A stretch of 58,333 nucleotides of DNA from Spirochaeta sp. (GTDB lineage Bacteria > Spirochaetota > Spirochaetia > Sphaerochaetales > Sphaerochaetaceae), in contig JAIMZO010000001.1 of NCBI GenBank assembly GCA_020054965.1, positions 1 through 58,333 on the forward strand, written 5' to 3'. A program made the translations under genes and the position numbers. A model generated the notes under the pieces. The model ran no database searches, was not told the origin of the DNA, and saw only the letters and a list, made by a program, of their open reading frames with translations. Each line of letters opens with the position of its first letter. Position 1 is the stretch's first letter. Positions 51,949-58,333 of this stretch are shown here, one piece after another.

Positions 51949-53475
51949 ATGAAACGTCATACATGGATACTCAGTACCTCTCTCGTTTTCCTCTCAACCT
52001 TGTTGTTGGTGGTTTTCTCGTTGGGCACCCTGGCTGAAATTGAACAAGTGTACAAGGACCAAACTGCACAGGGCACCGAAGCGTTGAAACGGCAGCTTCT
52101 CTATCATTCAGTCAACAACCAAATCAAGCGGATCGATACACAACGAGCAATTCACCAAATGGAATATCAAAAGCAACTGGACCATATCACTTGGCATATG
52201 GATACAGCCTATGAGGCGGATATTGAAAGCTTTCCACAGGTGGTGGCATCCTTCTTTACCCAGGACGCTTCCTCCCCTTGGACTGCAGTGCTTTGGCGGC
52301 GGGAAACGGGTGAAGTCATCATGGATACCCAAGGGGTCATCCCAGAAACAGAGCCTCCCATTGATGTGGTGAATAGCCTCCTGCATGGTTTCCAGTTGTA
52401 TGAATTGCACTCATATGCACCCTATATGCTCTTTTTCGGAATTCCCCAGTCGGTAATCGATGAGGAAGTAAAGCAGTATATCGCTGATGAAATTTATGCT
52501 AGTGAGTATCCTGAGAATTCCTATATATGGGTCAATGAGGTTATCAACTATGAGGGTGGCGATAATTATGCTATCCGTAGAATCCATCCCAACCTCCGGG
52601 ATTCTGTGGGTGTATATCTCTCTACCAATATGACTGATGTACAGGGCAATACACCCTACAAGACTGAGCTTGAGGGGATTAACAAGGATGGGGAGCTCTA
52701 CTTCACCTATTTCTTCAAGAAATTGGATAGTGATGTCATCTCAGAGAAACTTTCCTATGCAAGACTCTACAAGGATTTTGACTGGATTGTTGCAATGGGA
52801 ATCCATCTTGATGATCTCGCCATGTATATAGAGGAGACTGCAAACAAGAGTTCCGGCATCGTAGGTCAAATTACCCCGATTTCCATTGGGGTAATTATTC
52901 TGCTCTTTATGCTTCACTCTGTTCTTCTGGTAGTGCTGGAGTATCAGCGCAATAGAAAGCAATCAAAGGATCTTGAGGATCAAGCGTACAAGGATCCGTT
53001 GACCGGGATTGGAAATCGCAGGAGTGGTTTGCTTGCCTTGGAAAAAGCGTATCTTGAGAGCAGGAAGGGTAATGGCGCTGGGGTGATCTCAATCTTCGAC
53101 ATCGATTATTTCAAACATATCAATGATGCATTCGGGCATGATGCTGGAGACAGGTGCCTGATACAGCTTACCAAAACATTGCAGGAGTTCACCTGCTCAA
53201 CAGATGCCCTTTTCAGGTGGGGTGGTGATGAGTTCCTTCTCGTATGTCCCCCTCTTACGGCTGGAAAAGTTAACCAGATGGCTGAGTCCTTGCTCAGTGC
53301 AGCAAGAACTGTGGAAGTTGAATATGAGACAACCAAGATAACACTGACCATCTCGCTGGGTTTTGCTTCCTTCCGTCCAAGTGATACATCTGAAATTGAT
53401 ACATTCAAGAGGGCAGACGGGGCGCTCTATCATGCTAAGGAAGCAGGAAGAAACAGGTTTGTGTTGTTTCCCTAA
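51949..53475 (+). CDS. Membrane sensor diguanylate cyclase
   Basis: 508 aa from ATG 51949 with GGAGG upstream. A first membrane segment (about 7-27) is followed by a 310-residue extracytoplasmic sensor region that looks like a double Cache domain, then a second segment (VGQITPISIGVIILLFMLHS) near 335-358. The C-terminal GGDEF domain has DPLTGIGNRRS, FDIDYFKHINDAFGHDAGD and an intact FRWGGDEFLLV. It should make cyclic di-GMP from GTP when the sensor is triggered. Stands alone, between the DnaA-box region and the feo operon. Confidence 0.9.
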   Translation: MKRHTWILSTSLVFLSTLLLVVFSLGTLAEIEQVYKDQTAQGTEALKRQLLYHSVNNQIKRIDTQRAIHQMEYQKQLDHITWHMDTAYEADIESFPQVVASFFTQDASSPWTAVLWRRETGEVIMDTQGVIPETEPPIDVVNSLLHGFQLYELHSYAPYMLFFGIPQSVIDEEVKQYIADEIYASEYPENSYIWVNEVINYEGGDNYAIRRIHPNLRDSVGVYLSTNMTDVQGNTPYKTELEGINKDGELYFTYFFKKLDSDVISEKLSYARLYKDFDWIVAMGIHLDDLAMYIEETANKSSGIVGQITPISIGVIILLFMLHSVLLVVLEYQRNRKQSKDLEDQAYKDPLTGIGNRRSGLLALEKAYLESRKGNGAGVISIFDIDYFKHINDAFGHDAGDRCLIQLTKTLQEFTCSTDALFRWGGDEFLLVCPPLTAGKVNQMAESLLSAARTVEVEYETTKITLTISLGFASFRPSDTSEIDTFKRADGALYHAKEAGRNRFVLFP

Positions 53476-53492
53476 TTTTTTCATTCCCAAGC

Positions 53493-53549
53493 TTGACAAG
53501 GGACAGGAGGGAATGTATAACTATCTATGTTGTTAGATAAAGCTAACAA
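53493..53549 (+). promoter_or_regulatory. feo promoter with overlapping downstream operator
   Basis: TTGACA (53493-53498), exact 17-bp spacer, TATAAC (53516-53521). Eight bases later is the inverted repeat TTGTTAG-N6-CTAACAA (53530-53549), which covers the transcription start. A very similar copy lies ahead of feoB. Probably bound by an iron-responsive repressor. Confidence 0.7.
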
Positions 53550-53562
53550 ATAAGGAGTACCT

Positions 53563-53775
53563 ATGCCGCTTTCCTTTGCCCAAGTTGGAGAAACAAGAAA
53601 AATTATCGGACTGCACGGGGAAGATGCCATAAAACAACATCTTCTGGATCTTGGATTTGTTGCAGGAGAAATCATTCAGGTTGTGGGTAATAGTAGCCAA
53701 GGGATTGTACTTTCCATCAAAGGTGTCCGTCTTGCCTTGAATCGTGGGTTGGCTCACCGAATAAATGTTGCATAA
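53563..53775 (+). CDS. feoA: FeoA domain protein, first copy
   Basis: 70 aa, one SH3-like FeoA domain: QVGETRKIIGLHGEDAIKQ, HLLDLGFVAGEIIQVV and SIKGVRLALNRGLAHRI. FeoA proteins assist the FeoB ferrous iron channel in the membrane. AAGGAG lies upstream. First of four iron-transport genes; 28 bp separate it from the second feoA. Confidence 0.88.
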   Translation: MPLSFAQVGETRKIIGLHGEDAIKQHLLDLGFVAGEIIQVVGNSSQGIVLSIKGVRLALNRGLAHRINVA

Positions 53776-53803
53776 TTTCGTTATATGACGAGGAGATAGA
53801 AGT

Positions 53804-54028
53804 ATGACACTAGGATCATTACGTCCTGGGGACAGGGCAAGAGTGCTGTCCATCGGAACACAGGGTACATTGCGCCAAAGGATTTTGGATATGGGGATTA
53901 CTCCACGTGTGGTTGTGCAGTTGATTAAGGTTGCTCCCTTAGGTGACCCTCTGGAGCTGACGGTACGGGGGTACCAGCTGAGTCTGAGAAAGCAAGAAGC
54001 TTCTTTGATTGAGGTTGAAATCATCTAG
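53804..54028 (+). CDS. feoA: FeoA domain protein, second copy
   Basis: 74 aa SH3-like domain: LRPGDRARVLSIGTQGTLRQ, ILDMGITPRVVVQLI and LELTVRGYQLSLRKQEA. It diverges strongly from the first FeoA, so it is not a recent duplicate. GAGGAGA lies upstream. Tandem FeoA copies before FeoB occur in several anaerobes. Confidence 0.88.
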   Translation: MTLGSLRPGDRARVLSIGTQGTLRQRILDMGITPRVVVQLIKVAPLGDPLELTVRGYQLSLRKQEASLIEVEII

Positions 54029-54049
54029 CGCCATTTTTTTTTGCATATA

Positions 54050-54069
54050 TAGTTAGATATTGCTAACAA
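54050..54069 (+). promoter_or_regulatory. Second copy of the feo operator, upstream of feoB
   Basis: TAGTTAGATATTGCTAACAA matches the first operator at 17 of 20 positions and keeps the GTTAG-N6-CTAAC palindrome. Lies between feoA2 and the feoB ribosome site. Confidence 0.65.
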
Positions 54070-54086
54070 TAATGAGAGGAGTAACC

Positions 54087-56120
54087 ATGCCCACAACCAT
54101 AGCACTTGCCGGAAACCCCAATTCAGGGAAGACCACGGTATTCAATGCACTCACCGGATCTCGCCAGCATGTAGGAAACTGGCCGGGGGTAACCGTAGAC
54201 AAGAAAGAAGGTGTCTACAGGAAGGATGCCAGATATACCATCCTTGACCTTCCAGGGACCTACTCACTCAGTCCCTATAGCGCTGAGGAGATCATAACCC
54301 GGACCTTTATCGTTGAAGAAAAACCAGCATGTGTCATTGATGTACTTGATGGCACCAGTCTGGAGCGAAATCTCTATCTTGCCCTGCAGATCATGGAGAC
54401 AGGAGTCCCTACTGTTTTGGCCATCAATATGATGGATGAAGTTCGCCTGAAGGGTGATGCTATTGACTGCAAGCGACTGGAAGCAGAGCTTGGTGTTGCT
54501 GTCATTCCCATAGAGGCAAGGACTGGAAAAGGCCTTGATCAATTGATGCAAGCGGTTATGGATACGATTGAGACCAAGAGATACCCAAAGCCCTTGGATA
54601 TCTACCGTCTAAACGGGACAGTGGACGAGGACACCCTGGCCGACCAAAGGTATACGTATATTACTTCATTGGTAGAGAGAGCTGTCCTCAGAAGTACCTC
54701 TTCAGGGGAGATCAAGGAAAGCAGGAGTGATAGGATTGATAAGGTTCTGACTCACCGTTTCTTTGCCCTCCCTGTTTTTGCAGTGGTGATGTACCTTCTT
54801 TTTGCAGCCACCTTCAGCGAGAACTTCCTCTTCATTGAAGGTCTGCCCAGCCCCGGGGTAGCACTTGCCACCGTTGTGGAGTCTCTTTGGGGGTGGTTCA
54901 CTGACTTGGTGTCACGTGGCTTGGTATCTGCTGGAGCCGCCCCTTGGGCTTACAGCCTGGTGGTGGATGGTGTGTTGGAAGGACTGGGAGCCATCCTTGG
55001 GTTCCTGCCTCTTATCTTGGTGTTGTATCTGTTGATGAGCTTCTTGGAAGATAGCGGGTATATGGCTCGTGTTGCTTTTGTGATGGACAGGATTTTTCGA
55101 CGGTTTGGATTGAGTGGACGGTCTTTCATCCCTCTCTTGATGGGTTTTGGGTGTTCTGTTCCCGCTATTATTGCTACCAGGACATTGGACAGTGAGAAGG
55201 ATAGAAGGATCACCACCCTGCTTGCAGGGTTCATGCCCTGTGGAGCAAAACTACCGATTTTCATCATGTTTGTCTCCATCTTCTTCACCGATGGGAACAA
55301 GACATTGGTAATCTTCTTCTTGTATGCACTGAGCTTGGGGGTGTCGATTCTTGTCTCCCTTCTGATCAACAGGATTGCCTATAAGGGTCAGGTTTCCAAT
55401 TTTTTGATGGAACTTCCCCAATACCGGCTTCCTACCCTCAGGTCAGTGTGGATCCATGGGTACGAGAAGGTGAAGGGATTCATCCAGAAGGCAGGTACTG
55501 TGATCCTCGCCGCAACCATCCTGATCTGGGTGCTCTCTTCCTTCAATATGGCATCGTTCAACGGCCAGAACCTGGAACAGAATGATACCATCCTCACAGA
55601 GATGGATACCTCATTCCTTGCATCAGTGGGAAAGGCTGTCGCTCCCATTTTCAAGCCCTTGGGTTTTGGGGAGTGGAGACCTGCTGTAGGTATAGCCACA
55701 GGTTGGATCGCAAAGGAGATGGTCGTGGTGACATTGGCCCAGCTCTATAGTGAGGATGTGAATGAGGAGTACCTAACGCAATACTTTGCTGGTATGAGTG
55801 AAGATGAACTTTCTGGTCTGGGATTTTCTGAGGGGATGTACTCAGCAGACGAGGCTTTCGATATCTATACTGAATCGGTATTGATGGAAGGCGGTGATGA
55901 AGGCGGACTACGTACACTTCGTCAGGATATTCATACCAAGCAAGCTGCCTTGGCTTATATGGCATTCAACCTGCTTTGCATGCCTTGCTTTGCAGCAGTT
56001 GGGGCTATGAAGCGGGAATTGAAAACAGTCCGACGTACAGCAGGAGCTGTTGGAATTCAGATGTTGACTGCATACCTTGTGGCCTTATTGATCAATGTGA
56101 TCGGGTCCTTGGTTTGGTAG
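54087..56120 (+). CDS. feoB: Ferrous iron transport protein B
   Basis: 677 aa. Start at 54087 with GAGGAG upstream. The N-terminal G domain has ALAGNPNSGKTTVFNAL (G1), GVTVDKKEG (G2/G3 region), LDLPGTYSLS (G3) and NMMDE (G4). A helical GDI-like domain follows, then a membrane core of eight or more helices with the FeoB gates (PLLMGFGCSVPAI and LAGFMPCGAKLPIF). Transports Fe2+ into the cell. Third gene of feoA-feoA-feoB-feoX. Confidence 0.97.
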   Translation: MPTTIALAGNPNSGKTTVFNALTGSRQHVGNWPGVTVDKKEGVYRKDARYTILDLPGTYSLSPYSAEEIITRTFIVEEKPACVIDVLDGTSLERNLYLALQIMETGVPTVLAINMMDEVRLKGDAIDCKRLEAELGVAVIPIEARTGKGLDQLMQAVMDTIETKRYPKPLDIYRLNGTVDEDTLADQRYTYITSLVERAVLRSTSSGEIKESRSDRIDKVLTHRFFALPVFAVVMYLLFAATFSENFLFIEGLPSPGVALATVVESLWGWFTDLVSRGLVSAGAAPWAYSLVVDGVLEGLGAILGFLPLILVLYLLMSFLEDSGYMARVAFVMDRIFRRFGLSGRSFIPLLMGFGCSVPAIIATRTLDSEKDRRITTLLAGFMPCGAKLPIFIMFVSIFFTDGNKTLVIFFLYALSLGVSILVSLLINRIAYKGQVSNFLMELPQYRLPTLRSVWIHGYEKVKGFIQKAGTVILAATILIWVLSSFNMASFNGQNLEQNDTILTEMDTSFLASVGKAVAPIFKPLGFGEWRPAVGIATGWIAKEMVVVTLAQLYSEDVNEEYLTQYFAGMSEDELSGLGFSEGMYSADEAFDIYTESVLMEGGDEGGLRTLRQDIHTKQAALAYMAFNLLCMPCFAAVGAMKRELKTVRRTAGAVGIQMLTAYLVALLINVIGSLVW

Positions 56121-56129
56121 GAGGAGACT

Positions 56130-56291
56130 ATGATTAATTACATAATTGGGTTTGGTGCTGCCATCTTCCTTTTGTCCTTGTTGGTAAGGTACATCAAGCG
56201 GAGAAAAAGGATCAAGGCGGCAGGGGAAATGCTCTCCTTTTGTAGTGGAAGCTGTGCATCCTGCTCAAATCGTTCTGTTTGTCAATCCTGA
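56130..56291 (+). CDS. FeoB-associated Cys-rich membrane protein
   Basis: 53 aa, GAGGAG before the ATG at 56130. One membrane helix (IIGFGAAIFLLSLLVRYI), a basic stop (KRRKRIK) and a C-terminal cysteine cluster (CSGSCASCSNRSVC). This is the small partner protein often found after feoB (p12-like family), which may bind iron or Fe-S. It starts 9 bp after feoB. Its last 10 bp overlap the convergent AAA+ gene. Confidence 0.85.
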   Translation: MINYIIGFGAAIFLLSLLVRYIKRRKRIKAAGEMLSFCSGSCASCSNRSVCQS

Positions 56292-57406
56292 TAAACCTCA
56301 TCATGCGTAACCAGTACGACCGGTTCTTCTTCACTATTGATCAGGCATCGCCTGAGGGTGGAAAAGAGCTGGCGTACATTTCCCGGCCAATGATAACTCA
56401 TAAGTAGTTCCAGGCCATGTTCATCCAGCTGCTTCTTGCTTTTACAGTGAAGCAGGAAATGATTGCAGAGCTGAGGGATGTCTTCAAGATGATCTCTTAG
56501 CGGAGGCAGGGTGATGGAAACCTCATTGATGCGGTAAAAGAAATCCTTACGGATTCGGTTTCCTTGCATGAGGGTCACGAGGTCCTCATTGGAGGCTGTG
56601 ATGAGACGGAAATGGGAGGTATGCAATTGTGTATCGCCCAGACGTCGGTATTGTCCGTTTTCCAGGAGTCTGAGCATATAGGCTTGGAAGGAAGGAGAGA
56701 GGGTTTCCAACTCATCAAGGAACAATGTCGATTGGTTGGCTTCATGGACCAACCCTGGGAGGTCTGTATTTCCGTCGGTAAAAGCTCCTTTCACATGGCC
56801 AAAGAACATGGAGTTCCCTAAAGAACAGGAGAGGAGTGAGCAATTGACCGATACCATGTTTCTATGGGGGAAGCTGAGGCGATGAATATAGGTTGCCGCC
56901 AATTCTTTTCCTGTTCCTGTTTCTCCATACAGATGAATCGAGCAATTTTGCTTTGCATATCGGGAAAGTTTTTTTCTCAGTCTCTGCATACAATAACTAT
57001 TTCCAACCAACCCACAAGGTATATATTGTTTCTGTAGTTCTCTACTTTCCGTTTTTCCCAGGAAAGAATCCAGATGTGAAAACAGGGAATTGAAGTCAAC
57101 GCCTTTCCTTCTGATCACATGAAGATTAAGATTTTTGAAAGCCTGTATATCAAGTTGTTGCTCATTGCTGGTAAAGAGCAGGATGGGGATAGTGCATTGT
57201 TGGTAGGTTAGTTGTTCAAGAATTGAACGTGGGCTTCCTTTGCTCATTCGCTCGTCAATGATAAGTAGTTCTGGGCTCACCGAGCTGTTATCCAGCGCTT
57301 CCAGAAGCCTATGGGAAATAGTAAATTCATGAAGAAAATCTTGGGTGAAATGGTGCTTGAATTGCTCCTTGAACCGCCAGTCAGATGAAATGATGAACAG
57401 AGACAT
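56282..57406 (-). CDS. Sigma-54 activator-type AAA+ protein with degenerate GAFTGA loop and no DNA-binding domain
   Basis: 374 aa. Residues 1-120 look like a response-regulator receiver with a possible phospho-Asp in LLIIDERM near 52, but the N-terminal acidic pair is missing. The AAA+ core has Walker A LYGETGTGKELAATYI near 165, Walker B TLFLDELETL near 230, and the arginine segment RIRKDFFYRINEVSI. The contact loop reads GHVKGAFTDGNTD, where GAFTGA is expected. The protein stops soon after WPGNVRQLFSTLRRC; no Fis-type helix-turn-helix follows. GGGAG lies before the ATG. Confidence 0.8.
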   Translation of the reverse strand: MSLFIISSDWRFKEQFKHHFTQDFLHEFTISHRLLEALDNSSVSPELLIIDERMSKGSPRSILEQLTYQQCTIPILLFTSNEQQLDIQAFKNLNLHVIRRKGVDFNSLFSHLDSFLGKTESRELQKQYIPCGLVGNSYCMQRLRKKLSRYAKQNCSIHLYGETGTGKELAATYIHRLSFPHRNMVSVNCSLLSCSLGNSMFFGHVKGAFTDGNTDLPGLVHEANQSTLFLDELETLSPSFQAYMLRLLENGQYRRLGDTQLHTSHFRLITASNEDLVTLMQGNRIRKDFFYRINEVSITLPPLRDHLEDIPQLCNHFLLHCKSKKQLDEHGLELLMSYHWPGNVRQLFSTLRRCLINSEEEPVVLVTHDEVYQD

Positions 57407-57495
57407 ACTGAGACTCCCAATACATATTCATAGGAATACCTAACATAGCACTAGGGGAGCATCAACAGGGAAGATTCTTGTATTCCTGAGGGTAC

Positions 57496-57522
57496 TATAA
57501 AAAGGAGCAAGCAGTGTGCTCT
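57496..57522 (-). terminator. Weak terminator after rsmE
   Basis: Minus strand: GAGCA, 7-nt loop, TGCTC, then CTTTTTATAG. The stem begins inside the rsmE stop codon. Confidence 0.5.
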
Positions 57523-58333
57523 ACTCTCTCTTTGAGAGGTGTACCGGTTCAGTAACTTTTTCCGTCATGATGGTCTGAATTGCAGAGAGAGCATAAATGC
57601 CTGCTGTTTCGCTGCGTAGGATATTGGTTCTCAGGAGCACTGGATTCCACCCCTCATCCTCAAGGGCTGAACACTCCTCTTCGCTGAAACCACCTTCAGG
57701 TCCCACAAGGAGGGCTATCGGGGTATCAATGGGGAGAGATTCGAGCAATTCGTGGAGCGTTTTCTGAGATTCGTTGCGGTTGCTTTGATGGAAGAACAGT
57801 GCAGGACCACGATTTTCCCACCACTTGGAAAGTTCTGTGAGGGGGATGATCTCTGGATGTATTTCCGTGGAGAGGGGAGATCCACTCTGCTGCAAGGCCT
57901 CCTTCACCTGTCGGTCCAACCGCTCAAAACGATTTCCCAACGCTTTCTCGCTTTTACCAGAGAGATCGGGGATACAGTAGCGGCTTTGGACAAGTACAAT
58001 CTCCCTTACTCCGATTTCTGTTGCCTGGCGGACAATCTGCTCTTCTTTCTTTCCTTTGCAGAGACACTGCATAAGCGTCAAATTTGGATAGGGACCAGTA
58101 TAGGAAGGAAGTGCATCGGTTGTTTGGACCGATGCGTCTTCATCTACTGCTATGCAGGAGAGTCTACACTCCTGTTTCCCGATTTTCTCAATGGTCAGTT
58201 GATAGGTCTTTCCAGTCTGGTCACGGCCCAGAATGTGCTGGCCTTCCTTGAGTCGTAGTACCTTGCTCAGGTATTGGCTCTCTTTTCCTCTTAGTACAAG
58301 AGAGTCTTCTCCCTTGAAGGTTTTTGGAAGGAT
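57521..58333 (-). CDS. rsmE: 16S rRNA m3U1498 methyltransferase RsmE, 5' end cut off
   Basis: 270 codons in frame to the window edge; the reading frame continues past a TTG at 58081 with RsmE-like sequence (ILPKTFKGEDSLVLRGKESQ), so that TTG is not the start. The N-terminal PUA-like domain and C-terminal SPOUT domain are visible: KKEEQIVRQATEIGVREIVLV, ALLVGPEGGFSEEE (SAM loop) near the middle of the domain, and LRTNILRSETAGIYALS at the knot. Only a few N-terminal residues should be missing. A hairpin overlaps the stop. Confidence 0.93.
   Translation of the reverse strand: MLPKTFKGEDSLVLRGKESQYLSKVLRLKEGQHILGRDQTGKTYQLTIEKIGKQECRLSCIAVDEDASVQTTDALPSYTGPYPNLTLMQCLCKGKKEEQIVRQATEIGVREIVLVQSRYCIPDLSGKSEKALGNRFERLDRQVKEALQQSGSPLSTEIHPEIIPLTELSKWWENRGPALFFHQSNRNESQKTLHELLESLPIDTPIALLVGPEGGFSEEECSALEDEGWNPVLLRTNILRSETAGIYALSAIQTIMTEKVTEPVHLSKRE

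Overview
The window carries a compact bacterial chromosome segment around the replication origin, most likely from an anaerobic spirochaete of the Sphaerochaeta/Treponema lineage. That assignment is inference. It rests on the dnaA-dnaN-recF-dciA run flanked by gyrB-gyrA, a cyclophilin-FKBP fusion of the kind known from Treponema, a MurA with Asp in place of the catalytic Cys, an oxygen-sensitive class III ribonucleotide reductase and a flavodiiron protein. No transposon, phage, rRNA operon or CRISPR array was seen.

Layout. 1-8 kb: a cut-off GH28 glycosidase divergent from a TIM-barrel sugar isomerase, deoC-tdk nucleoside salvage, a membrane-tethered MTH1-like Nudix protein with an aldo/keto reductase and a YigZ protein, and an M28 peptidase. 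8.2-8.9 kb: four serine tRNAs (TGA, GCT, CGA, GGA), one Arg tRNA with anticodon GCG, and SRP RNA. 9-11.6 kb: dnaX-ybaB-recR; dnaX carries a heptamer of A placed to give a short gamma form. 11.6-28 kb: housekeeping and catabolic genes (DjlA-like, six-hairpin glycosidase, DagK-like, YgiQ, MATE, nagA, pepD, PuuD-like, FprA, DUF45 peptidase, LysO, TraB, radA). 28-31.3 kb: parA-parB with three parS sites. 31.5-43.7 kb: gyrA-gyrB, dnaA, oriC, dnaN, recF, dciA, rpmH, rnpA, yidC, jag. 43.7-48 kb: a cobalamin riboswitch ahead of nrdD-nrdG, and metK behind a SAM-II-like pseudoknot aptamer. 48.1-49.1 kb: two decayed genes (regulator and MFS exporter). 49-51.5 kb: a PfkB kinase and murA, followed by a second DnaA-box cluster. 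52-58.3 kb: a GGDEF protein, a feoA-feoA-feoB-feoX iron operon with two copies of one operator, an atypical sigma-54-type AAA+ protein and a cut-off rsmE.

Cross-cutting signals. (1) About ten genes, including dnaA and parA, lack a Shine-Dalgarno sequence and have a -10 hexamer ending 6-10 nt before the start codon, mostly 17 bp from a -35-like hexamer; this suggests widespread leaderless transcripts. (2) Two different riboswitch classes sit at the two ends of the convergent nrdDG/metK pair. The metK element has pairings that give a complete ON/OFF model for SD sequestration. (3) oriC shows DnaA boxes followed by a DnaA-trio array. (4) Genes are tightly packed, and several convergent neighbours overlap at their 3' ends.
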